Below are positions 39,057 to 48,632 of a stretch of DNA of 48,632 bases, one piece after another. The notes under the pieces were generated by a model, which searched no databases, had not been told where the DNA came from, and saw only the letters and a list, made by a program, of their open reading frames with translations. This DNA comes from Phanerochaete sordida (taxonomy: Eukaryota > Basidiomycota > Agaricomycetes > Polyporales > Phanerochaetaceae): positions 1-48,632 of the forward strand of contig BPQB01000133.1 of assembly GCA_019973155.2 (NCBI GenBank), read 5' to 3'. The position numbers and the translations under genes were made by a program. The first letter of the stretch is position 1, and each line of letters opens with the position of its first letter.

Positions 39057-42000
39057 TCACGCGATAAATCCCTTCGCCTTCCAGAAGCGCACCCAGGCGC
39101 GCGCATTGTCCTCCACCATGGGCTGGATTGCGCGCATCGCCGCGCTCGACTGCAGAAGCGCCGCCGTCTCGAACGTGAGGTCGAGAGGTCCCTCCGGGGC
39201 GGCGGTGGAGGCGTCCCCAGCCCCAGCCCCAGGCCCGGCGGCGCCAGCAAGCCCACGGAAAAAGTCGATGAGCTTCAGCGCCGGCTGCACACGCACGAGT
39301 TCAGCACAAGATAGACGTCACGACGCAGAGGAAAGCGCACCATCTCGACGAGATCCTCCGCAGACGGGTTCTTCGCGTGCGCCTCGAGCTGCGCAGCCCA
39401 CTCCTGCACGGGCACGGCGCGGACGCGCTCGCCGAGCTCCGCGCGCAGGCCGCGCAGGACGACGTCCCAGGTCGTCGGCCGCGGGTGCACGACGTTTACG
39501 AGGGGCGGCAGCTCGTCGGGCGCGAGCACCCAGTCGACGTATGCCGCGCCGATGGCGTCGAGCGGCATCCAGTTCACGGGCTACAAGGACGATGTCAGAC
39601 GGGGGGACGGAGACATGAAAGAAGAAACGCACGCCGTGGAGTGCGGGCAGGCAGCCCAGCGCCACACTCGTCTTCACCAGAATTGGGAACCACTCCGTCG
39701 TGCCCCACGCGCCCGTCGCCTTCGGGCCGCACGCCTGGCCCATGCGCACGGCGGTCGCGTGCACGCCCTTCTCGCGCGCAGCGTGCAAGATCTGGTGTAC
39801 CGTCAGCACATCGCACCGACGATAGCGAAAACTCGACGTACGTGCTCGACGACATATTTGGACGAGCCGTAGCCCTGCCCAGCAGTGACCTCCGGGTCAG
39901 GCAGGAGCCGCTCGGGCACGGGACCCTGGCCCGCGCGCCACCCGTTCGCGACGCTGATGGAGGACGTGACGAGCAGGCGCACGGGGCGCGCTGCATCGGC
40001 AGCGACGTCGACGAGCCTGCGCACGCCCGCGATCTGGTCGTCGAACGACTGCAGCGCGAGGTTGAAGTTCACGGGCCACGCGTTGTGCACGACGTGCGTG
40101 ACCGCGGCGAGCACCTCCGCGTACTGCGCGGCGTCGAGCCCGAGCTGGTCGCGCGTGGCCTCGCCCGCGAGCGAGACGAGGCGCGCGTCGGCGAGCGCGT
40201 CTGCGGGGAGGCCGCGCGCGCGGAACGCGGCGTGCTCGCGCGCGCGCGGCGGGCCGGACGCGGAGGGGCGGTTCAGCGTGTAGATGCGCGTGATGCGCGG
40301 CTCGGCGAGGAGGTACGCGAGGATGTGCGAGCCGATGTTGCCTGTCGAGCCCGTGAGGAGCACGACGCGCTCGTCGTCTTCTGTGAAGGCGGCGCCCTTG
40401 CCAGCCCGAGGAACTGGAAGGCCTTCGGTGTACTTTGCGATGAGCGCGCGGATGGCGTCCGCGGGGCTGAGGACGGCGGCGGCAGACGACGGGTCGATGA
40501 GGGCGAGCAGCGCCGTGGCGAGCTGTGCAATGGTGGGGTGCTCGAAGATGAGGTTCCCGGAGACGCGCGCCGCGGCCTGGCGCACGCGCGGGTCATCCGA
40601 CGAGCGCAGCGCGCCGATGATGCGGTTGCGGAAGAAGGTCGCGCTCAGGCTGCGGGCGGGACGTTAGCATCGCAGGCGAGTCTCGCGGTAGGTAGCGTAC
40701 CTGTCAAAGCCCTGGCGGAAGAGGTCGGTGTCAGGCGCGATGGGCTCCTCGTGCGACACGAGGCTCTGTGCCTGCTCGGTGAGCCACGGTGCGAGGCCGG
40801 CGATGTCCCAAGCGCGGGGCGGCGCGATGCCCTCGTTGTTCGTGCTCTGCGCGATCGTCTCGTAGCTGCGCCGCCGAGTCAGCCTCGGCTCACACGCCGC
40901 GGTGCCGCACTCACAGCTGCTCAATTTCCTCCTTGTACACCTCCAGCACCTGCTTGCGGATGAGCGTGCCCTTCGCCGCACGCGGGAGCGGCTTGTCGGG
41001 GTCGGTGACGAGGATCATCTCCTTGAAGATCCTCGCGTACGCGGGCGCGGCGGCGTTCGCCGCCTCGACGCGCGCCCACATCGCGTTGCGGAAGGCCGCG
41101 AGCGCGGTCGCGTCGCGCGGGTCGACAGCGCGGTGCGGCTCGATGAGGATGCCGGGCTGCGCGTGCTCGCGCCCGAACATCACGCAGCCGGCGACGAGCG
41201 GGCTCGCGGTGATGTGCGCCTCCTGGTGCGCCGGCACGATCTTCTCGCCTGCGGGGGCCCGTCAGCGCGCATATAGTCAGTGCAGAGGGCGCGCGTACCG
41301 GTGCCGAGGATGATGACGTCGTCCTTGCGCGCGACGATGCGCCAGAGGTCGGGCTTCGTCGGGTGCGGCTCGAAGAGGTCCGCGGTGGCGTACGCGCGCT
41401 CGCCCGGGACGTTGTGAACGGCGATCTCGTAGTCGTCCGTTTCCTGCCAAACGCTCAGCACGATCCCGCCAATACACGCAGTGAAGGCACGTACGACGAT
41501 GATGAGCTCCCACGTGCCGTCGCCCTGCGGCTCCCAGCGCACGTTGCGCGCGTTCGGCGGCGTGCGGAGGTACATCCAGTCGGGGTCTCCGCGCTCGCTG
41601 CGCGTCGGGAAGTCGTCCCACGCCATGGTCGGGTTCCCGATCTCGGTGCTGCCGTACCCGCTCTGCAGGCGCACGCCCTGCTGCGTGAGCCGGTTGCCCG
41701 TCGCGAGCGTGAGCGGGCCACCGCCGAAGATCTGCACGGTATCAGCATTGCACAGTATAGCGCGTGACGATAGGACGAACCAGGACGTCCAGAGTCTTCA
41801 GATAGTCGACGATCTCCGGAGAATGAGACCATGCCTGAAACAACTACAGTTAGACACAGTCTACGTGTGGATTGTGCTCGGCGCACCTCAATGAACGACG
41901 GCAACGCAAGCACCGCATTGCACTTGCAGAGCTTCGCAACTTCGTACAAGTTCTGCGGCTGCGCGACGACGGGCGGCGCAGGGTCCTGGGGGGTGTACAC

Positions 42001-42867
42001 GACGACCATTCCCCCGGTCGCGAGCGGGTGGACGAGCTGCTGCATAATACCAATCGCGTGGAACGCCGGCAGGCACATGCCGCCATAGCGCACGTCCCAC
42101 GCCTTGCCAAACACATCTGCCGGGCGCGGTCAGCAGGGGCAGAGACAGAGAGGACTGAGGCGTACTGTGTTGGACCCACTGCAGCAGGCGGCGGCGCGTG
42201 AAGGGCACAGACTTCGGGAAGCCCGTCGAGCCTGAGGAGTGGATGTAGAGCGTATTCGCGCGCATGTCTGTCGCAGCGGAAGACTTGGGGTACGGCGCGA
42301 CGGCGGCGGCATTGGCGTCCCCGCCGAGCTTGGGGAAGACCGTGGTGAGGCGCGGCAGCTCTTCAACGCGGACCTCGATGCCCTTGGTCTTCATCTCGTC
42401 TTGGACCTCGCGGACGAGGCCGGCCGTGGTTGTGTGCGCAACGATACGCGTGCACCCCACAGTCTCAAGCATGTGGCACACGCCCTGCGGCGTGTTGCGC
42501 GGAGACATAGGGTACGGCTGCCAGCGACACGATGTTACAGACGTCCTTGAACGGAGGCATTGGCACGTACCACAAAACCCGCGCGCATGATGCCGACAAT
42601 CATGGCGATGTAGAGCACCGTGTCGGTGTGGACAAGGAGCGCGACGACTTGCCCGTCAGCGCCTTCTCTGTTCGGGCGTATGTAGTGGGCGATGCGGTGG
42701 GTCGCCTGGGCCATGTCGCCGTACGTGACGGAGACGAGCTCGTCGGAGGTGTCCTTCGCAGGAAAGAGAAACCACGACTTGTTCGCATTGTGTTTGTTGT
42801 GGAAGTCGAGAATGTCGGGAGCAGTGGGCAGGCTGCCGTCGAGAGGCGGGGTGACCGGTGCGTCCAT
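39057..42867 (-). CDS. adenylate-forming reductase AFR3 (A-T-R)
   Basis: Twelve exons: 42867-42571, 42517-42166, 42116-41887, 41834-41781, 41731-41495, 41443-41299, 41248-40915, 40865-40701, 40649-39842, 39791-39633, 39580-39341, 39284-39057, totalling 1082 aa. The adenylation domain has SSGSTGFPKSVPF, SGYGSTEIGNP and VARKDDVI (Ala replaces the usual Gly). The carrier GFDSLSA is split by a GT-AG intron inside the serine codon. The reductase has LLTGSTGNIGSHIL and YGSSKYVVEH. The C-terminal part has an Ala/Gly-rich loop (GAAGPGAGAGDAS) not present in AFR2. The expected reaction is ATP- and NADPH-dependent reduction of a carrier-bound acid; the substrate cannot be told from motifs. A close paralogue of AFR1 and AFR2. 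Confidence 0.95.
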
Positions 42868-42917
42868 GCTGGACACTCTGTGTTTGTGTTGGAGGAGTCG
42901 AAGGAGAGCATGGGTGG

Positions 42918-42927
42918 CCTTATATAT
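42918..42927 (-). promoter_or_regulatory. TATA box of AFR3
   Basis: ATATATAAGG on the minus strand, about 50 bp upstream of the ATG at 42867. Confidence 0.6.
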
Positions 42928-44245
42928 CGCCCGCGAAGTACGCTCCGTGGGTCGGTGATGCTAACGCGCTTGACAAGAACAGTCGGACGACAAAGAGGGC
43001 GATGCATGCGCGCTGTGCCTGACCATGGGACGCGCGCCGCGACGCGATTGCGTGCGGCATCTTATCTGATAATGACGGTAGCAAGCTGATCAAGGTCAGG
43101 GGCCAGCCACGAACTGCACCCGGCGACCGCTGCGGTCCTCTTCGATGTCCTTATGAGGGAAATCGGAGATAGCGCGCACCAGATAACGTTGATATCGATG
43201 CGCCCGAGGGCGACGATTGGACAGTGGAGGTGGACGGAAGAGCCTGGGTTTCCGACTCACGCAGGCCATGGCAGCGGACATCCTCGCCCGCACCAGACGT
43301 CGCCTACGGCGTGCTGTTCAGCGCACTAGGGGCCATCAACGGCGTGCTGTCGGGTCCGGGTGCTGTCATTTCGGATATCGTGTCATCAGGGTGACTAGAG
43401 GATGGCCGCGAGCGGCAGAAACCTTGCTTGGTATCACAGCACTTCTGAACGTATAATCTGAGGTCCTGAGGTATGTATGCAAGAACAACATCTCGTGAGA
43501 CTAGCAAATATATTTCGTGTGCGAAGCCCTATGAGTTCTTCGGCTTCTGTGGATGGCATAGAGGACGGAGAGGCGTTCGTACGGCCCAGGTTCGTGTGGA
43601 TGACCCACGGTACACCTCGTTGTATCAAACTGCAGCATGTTTTTTCTGCTCCTGGGTGCATGCTCCTTTAGCAGGTGTAGGCTCACAGCGTCCAAGGCAT
43701 ACACGTTGGGCTTCCTGCCACGAAATGTGCGCTGAATCGTGATGGGCCGGTGGAGGCTCACAAGCCACGGAGCGACGACTCGCGTTTATCTGGGTAGGCG
43801 TAGGCTATCCCTGCTGCCACGGCGGGCTTGGTAGTCCTCAACCGCTGTACAACTTGCCTGTTAGCCAGCCCTCATAGCATGCTGCGGTGTTCAGGAGACT
43901 GTAACTGTATATACCTCGTTGTTGCAGTCGTGTAGTATCACATCAATCCATGAGTGAAAAGCTACGCGAAGGAAGTTCGAACCAGCACTCGCGCGGTGGA
44001 ACGCGGTGGTGGGAGCAATGCGTGAGAACATAGTACCGTATTCGAATAGGCGCTCGGTCCATCGAAATGAGGCTTCATTTATGGGGGTCCGCAAGAAACC
44101 TTGTCAAGCAAGGTAACGCTTCTAGCACGGCCAGCAATGTCGTCCTACCTCGCGAGCGTCGGCCCTATGCATCGCGATGATCACATTTCCGAGCCGCAGC
44201 GGCTCTCAGGGAGAGAGAAAAATGGGCGGTGTGAGCGTGTGATGA
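42928..44245. other. gene-free interval upstream of AFR3
   Basis: Only short frames without recognisable similarity, for example an 86-codon minus frame at 43501-43761. No repeat or RNA gene identified. Confidence 0.4.
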
Positions 44246-44491
44246 CAGCTAACCACAGAACGATAGACCGCCCTGCAGCAATTTACGCTACAGAGCGTTC
44301 ACGCTCCGCCCGAGATGCGAGCGCGATCTCGCCCTGCCATTGGCCAGTCAACCTCGCCCCATCGCACGCTCCTCGTCCGCTCCAGCTCGGCAAGCACGTC
44401 TCCAGCGAACAGTGGCTGTGATGCATGGCGGGGTTTCAAACCCTTGTGCTGGAAATTATCGATAGGCGGTCTATCGTTCTGTGGTCAGCTG
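44246..44491. mobile_element. MITE-like element, 246 bp
   Basis: 27-bp terminal inverted repeats: CAGCTAACCACAGAACGATA at 44246 and its reverse complement ending at 44491, with one mismatch over the 27 bp. The interior is short and non-coding. No clear target duplication can be called (GA flanks both sides). The small size and near-perfect ends fit a miniature inverted-repeat transposable element. Confidence 0.7.
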
Positions 44492-45067
44492 GAATAGATA
44501 TCACCGTGGGTGCAACTCACGGAAGTGTGCGGCGACTTGCGTGCGACGCGGCAATTTGACAACGTCGCTGTAGAAGAATCGGATACACGAAAAGCTTCTC
44601 CACCAGTAGGTCATGTAAAAGACCCAGATACACGGAGCACTCCCCGGCCGTGGGAATTTAGGTTAGGGGCCCTAAGCTTTGAGTGATAAACGATGAGCAA
44701 ATCTCACTGCGTTACGACAGGGCTGATGACATACGCTAGAACTGTACGAGTGCAGGAAGGTGCTATTCAGTCGGCAGAGCAAAATAAGGTGAGCTTCTAG
44801 CGCACCGATGGTGGAGAGGATCCCACTCGAACACCTGACTTCGGCTATGCGAAGTAGCGTGCTAGTTGCCGCCAACAATATCCTCAGTGTGTAATTTGAA
44901 CCAGCTAGCGGCCATTGACCTAGTCTGGGAGGCACTCGAGTGCGCGGACGCCCGCCTGCGCGGACGCGAAACCCAGGGCTGCGCGTTCTACGCGACGACG
45001 AAAAGTGGGAGCTGATCCTGCGCGGACGCAATGTACTCAAGGGAGATTCGCGCGCCCAGCGGCCCGG

Positions 45068-45082
45068 CCCCCCCCCCCCCCC
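45068..45082. repeat. poly-C tract of 15
   Basis: Homopolymer of 15 C; length may be unreliable in assembly. Confidence 0.8.
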
Positions 45083-45294
45083 GAGACGAGATGACGGTAC
45101 CGATGTACCCGTCATGGCGCAAAGCATGGTTGTTCGCAAGGGCAATTGTCGACGTAGTCCGCGATGTCGGAGCACCCGAGTTCGGATGTGACGGAGACGG
45201 TGACTGAGAAGCGCACAACAGCCTGCGCGAGAACATCAGAGTCGTTATGTCCGGATGAGAAGAGCGTTGGAGTACGGTGCTTGGTAGACCAAGG

Positions 45295-45520
45295 CAGCTT
45301 CTACCAGTCGTATCGAAGAAAGCGCTGCGCGACACACGTTAGATCTAGTGCAAAGCGAGAGCAGAAGTTCAAATTTAACTGGGAAGATAGCCGAGAGCTA
45401 TGCAGCATTGTACGGCGCGAACGTTGTGGCGCAGAGCTCGGCAGACAGAATTAGCTTCTTCCAGTCGAAGAGGGCGCTGCGCGGCACAAGTCAGGGCAAG
45501 AGCAAAACGTGAGCACAGTG
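45295..45520 (+). repeat. diverged tandem duplication, two copies
   Basis: AGCTTCT-CCAGTCG ... GCGCTGCGCG-CACA-GT occurs at about 45297 and again at about 45453, with AAAGCGAGAGCA / AAAACGTGAGCA following. Both copies translate to similar peptides (RRKRCATHVRSSAKRE, RRGRCAAQVRARAKRE) in different frames, so a coding origin is possible but unproven. Confidence 0.45.
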
Positions 45521-45847
45521 GTACTCACATGGTCACGCCGTCATACACGACATATACCAATCCGCGGGACTCATACCCTGAACTAGCACCCTGTAGCCTC
45601 CCTATCTCCCCGCGTCCTGTCGTCCTGTCCGCGGATGTTTCGCCAAAGTGGCGCCCGAGCGTACTTCGCGCAAGCGTGCGTGTATCTGGAAGAATACCAC
45701 TGTCAGAAGGAGAATGACCCGGTTTTTACATGAGGAGATCTCGTTGTAGAGACGCAGAGTCAATACCTTGGGGAGAGACTACAAGGTGGCTTGGAAGAGA
45801 CAGACGACGACAGAGATCCCGCCAGGCTAATTGCCAGCGCGAAAGGT

Positions 45848-45859
45848 CACATGACCGCG
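45848..45859 (+). promoter_or_regulatory. orphan BTB-type promoter motif CACATGACCGCG
   Basis: The upstream context GCTAATTGCCAG and downstream CCT match the orphan site at 21904 on the other strand. No BTB leader follows within 300 bp. Confidence 0.6.
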
Positions 45860-46570
45860 CCTGAGCGGGCCACGCTCGCCAGTCGCTGCTTTTCTCGCGT
45901 TAGACCTCATCTTGGCTTCTTCCATCCGGAAAGTACTGCTTTTCATCTCTCAAAAACTTTCTTGAAGTAGATGGCGTGAGACCTTCCGCAAAGAAATTTG
46001 GCATGTTGGACTGCTTGCCACTGCTCGCAGACCGATCGCACAACAGAGGACAAACAGAGGACGCTCAAGCAGCATCTGGCCTCACCATGATACTGCCAGC
46101 TTGAACCGCGTGTCGCATGCGCTTCTGCAGAGATACGTGGTTTCTGCTGGAATGATGATAACGTCACGCGGCAACAAGGCGTTCACGACAGCGCGGCGAC
46201 GCGCACCACTGCAACATGCGCACGCACACAGCAATTGTGGTGCGCGAAGCCTCTGTTACTTCAAGTTACCAGTCGAATTATTCTGCGTGAATGTATTTCA
46301 TTGACCTTTCCTTGAGTAGATGTTTGTCACAGTCTCAGGCCTCATCAAAAATGGGCCCAGCACCAACATACCGCAGGGCCACTGCATGTGCTTTGGCCAC
46401 TTCAAGGTCTTAGAGCGTGTTTGACAAGCTGTGGCCAATGTCATTGCGACCAATGGGGTGCGAGTCATTTTTTCTTCCTTTGTCGTCAACAGCTGAGGAG
46501 TATATGTTGCTTGCGACGGGCCCATTACTTTAGACATCCTCCGCACTTCCACCCAGGCTTCCCGCACATC

Positions 46571-48325
46571 ATGTCTCACGAAACCCCCAATGTCCCTGAC
46601 ACCTCGCTCACGGAGCGCACTCCGAGCATATTTTCTCTCCCCATCGAGCTCTTACAGGTGATACTCGAAATTTTCCTCAACGGTGCCTTCTGCGGAGTGG
46701 AATGGAACGACCAAGGAATCGGCAGAAGGGTCACCGCCGCCACGGCTCGCACGAAACTGCAGCTTGTGTGCAAGCATTGGAATTCCGCGATCCTCGCCTG
46801 TCCTCAGCTGTGGACATACCTGGAACTCGGTCACACGCACCCTACGGACGTCCAGCGCGCAGTCAAGCTATCTGGAGAGGCGACGCTATCGATCGACGCT
46901 GGGCTCTACAGAACGTCGCTGAGGAGCGGCCGCACAGACATCGCCGAGGCCTGCGAGGCCGAGCGACTGCTGCTTGTAGAGCTGCTGGGAGCGGAAGCGC
47001 ACCGTATTGGCTCACTCGGCATAACCACCCCGATGTCGGTCGACCTCGCAACGCAGGGCGAGCTAGGCCCGATCGCACTCTCCAGCGATGCTGTATCACT
47101 GCGGGGGCTCCACATCGAACTCGGTCCCCAGGCTGCTGTCACCCCTCATCCCTTCTGGATGCCTGTGCTGACTCGTGCGCCACATCTTGAGTCGCTGAGG
47201 CTTCAGGGCGAGGACAATCATCCGTTCTGGGCCACGTTCGCCGCCGCTGCCTCTTTCCCGCGCCTGCGGTACCTCACCCTGCAACATCTCAACACATTCC
47301 CGCTGCTCGACTTTGTGAGCCTCATTCGACGCCTCCCAGACCTGGAAGTTATATTCGTCACCTACTTTGGTTTCTCCATCGAGCCTGTTGACAACGTCAC
47401 TGGAGCGATCTTGGAGAAGGCACCCGATATCGAGCTCCCACGACTCCGTTCTATTCTCATGCAGTCCGGAAACAACAAGATTCTCCACTTCATTTCGAAG
47501 CTCGTATTACCCCCGCTGGTGAACATCAGGTTACCGAACATATCAATCAGTCAACCTGAAGACGTAGCGGTGCTCTTGCGCGCTGTCCGCCGTATCGCAG
47601 CGAGCATCTCTGCTGAGTCCATGAACGCTCTCACCCTGCAGCTCAGCGACTACAGTGTCGAGCTGTGCGGGTTCGCAAGTCGCGAGGCCCAAGTTGGCAA
47701 CGGCCACGGACCACACCACTACAGACCAGACATAGTCCTCGGCCTGAGGTGGCAAGACCCCCACACCGACATATTCTCAAGCTCTTGCGGAGCATCTGCG
47801 AGAACTTCTCCTTCGAGAGGGCCCGCTCTCTCACCCTCGAACTCCATCACGACCATACCTACTCGGCTCGTACCAATCTCGAAGAGCTGCGCCCCGTGCT
47901 CGTGCGTATGGAGCGCATCGAGGAGGTGCATCTCGACGACAACCTCACCGAGGTCAACATGTCTTCTCTTGAGAGCCTTCTGCTCAACGTGGACGGCGCG
48001 CCCGTGTACCTGCCACGGCTCACGTCCCTCCGGTTCTCCACCTACAATCTGCCTTCATGGTGCTCGACGTGTGCCTCGCAATTCATGTCCGACCTGGGCG
48101 CCATGCTGCGCACGTTACACACCAGTGGGCGGGAAATCTCATCGGTGCTTGTTAAGGGTCCAAGCGAGCTTCATGCGACGGGTGCTGCCGAGGACATTGT
48201 ACGTGCGCTCGTCGCTGAATTCACAAAGGAAGTACCTTTGCACATGGCAGGCAGGGATGAGAACCATCGGTGCCTGTACAGAAAGGAGGACAACGAACGG
48301 TGAAGGCTCGGGCAGACCTGCGTAG
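46571..48325 (+). pseudogene. F-box-like gene with a C-terminal frameshift
   Basis: The ATG at 46571 (MSHETPNVPDTSLTER) begins a clean F-box-like protein: FSLPIELLQVILEIF, then LQLVCKHWNSAILACPQLW, and leucine-rich segments LTRAPHLESLRLQG and IRRLPDLEVIF. At about 47771-47790 the family sequence moves to the next frame. There the text ATATTCTCAAGCTCTTGCGG is about 7 nt shorter than in the related copy at 18129-21049. The family frame continues as LLRSICENFSFERARSL and WCSTCASQFMSDLGAML to a stop at 48303. The original frame stays open by chance to 48325, giving a 584-aa protein with about 180 unrelated residues at its end. Either a young pseudogene or a protein with a new tail. Confidence 0.8.
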
Positions 48326-48632
48326 ACAGATCATGGCTCCATCGCTTACTTCGTAACTACTCATGCATTCCAGCTATATAATATGGACTAGCGCTACACT
48401 CACCGCCCCTTCCATGTCTGCGCGTCTCCTACGGAGGCTTGAGATTGAATAGGACAAACAGGATTGGCCTCACGACGAGTGTGATGCAGCCAAGGAGCGT
48501 CGCTAGTGTCATGGATATGACGGTCCTGCCCTATTTTTCGCCGATTTATTGCGATTTTCCCTGGTTTAATCCAGCGCTCGAGCAGCCCTCGACGCATCCG
48601 GAGTCATAGCCGCCCAGGGCACGCGCGTGGCA
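48326..48632. other. 3' flank at window end
   Basis: No gene or repeat recognised in the last 307 bp. Confidence 0.4.

Larger units (their letters stand above)
44492..45847. other. gene-poor interval
   Basis: It contains a 15-C homopolymer (45068-45082), three copies of TGCGCGGACGC (44940-45025) and a short diverged duplication (45295 and 45453). No gene supported. Confidence 0.4.

Noticed and set aside
43501..43761. 86-codon minus-strand frame as a gene
   Set aside because: No recognisable motif, no TATA or E-box promoter of the local types, and no conserved partner elsewhere in the window.
46388..46570. In-frame extension upstream of the F-box gene at 46571
   Set aside because: It lacks an ATG (begins at an alternative codon) and has no family similarity; the paralogues all start M-S-x just before the F-box-like helix.
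18129..48325. One perfect 30-kb palindrome centred near 33.2 kb
   Set aside because: Coordinates fit roughly, but paralogue similarity puts the BTB/F-box mirror centre near 30.9 kb, with an extra tandem unit to the right, so a stepwise inverted plus tandem history fits better.

Overview
This looks like nuclear DNA of an agaricomycete basidiomycete, possibly a wood-decay fungus such as a member of the Polyporales; the order is inference. The genes have many introns of about 50 nt with GT-AG ends, coding DNA is GC-rich, and the families present are typical of mushroom-forming fungi: stand-alone adenylation-carrier-reductase enzymes (adenylate-forming reductases, AFR), F-box-like proteins, BTB/POZ proteins and a DUF6532-like protein. 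No rRNA, CRISPR array or convincing functional tRNA was seen.

Three gene families fill almost the whole window. (1) Three intact AFR genes, AFR1 (862-4632, -), AFR2 (23583-27405, +) and AFR3 (39057-42867, -), each splice to exactly 1082 codons plus stop. (2) Six F-box-like genes: 6029-7732 (-), 18129-21049 (-, broken), 27609-29291 (-), 32844-34595 (+), 37132-38877 (+) and 46571-48325 (+, frameshifted). (3) BTB genes: three intact (9067, 10845, 31096, all +) and six broken or relic copies (148, 8735-, 13926, 22215, 30779-, 35077). A DUF6532-like gene at 12444 carries the BTB-family N-terminal leader and promoter motif on an unrelated body.

From 22 to 43 kb the genes form repeats of one unit: BTB gene, then F-box gene, then a convergent AFR gene. 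One copy is inverted (AFR2 / F-box 27609 / BTB pseudogene 30044). It faces a second (BTB 31096 / F-box 32844 / a remnant that looks like an AFR 3' end near 34711-34806), followed by a tandem third (BTB 35077 / F-box 37132 / AFR3). Orphan BTB-type promoters at 21904 (-) and 45848 (+), beside the related broken F-box genes 18129-21049 (-) and 46571-48325 (+), extend the mirror arrangement outward.

Mobile DNA has broken several copies. A 1191-bp LTR element with 225-bp LTRs (2 mismatches) and a 5-bp AGTAC target duplication sits inside the F-box gene at 18129-21049. A nested pair of inverted-repeat elements (14746-17188) splits the BTB gene that starts near 13926. A 246-bp MITE-like element lies at 44246-44491. 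A recurrent CACRTGA(C/T)CG(C/T)G motif lies 106-177 bp upstream of the BTB-leader starts, and TATAA-like boxes lie about 45-65 bp upstream of the AFR and F-box starts.

A working model, by inference: the AFRs reduce carboxylic acids to aldehydes or alcohols in specialised metabolism, while the BTB and F-box proteins belong to fast-duplicating ubiquitin-ligase-adaptor-like families carried along in the same amplified unit. Nothing in the sequence proves a functional link between enzyme and adaptor families.
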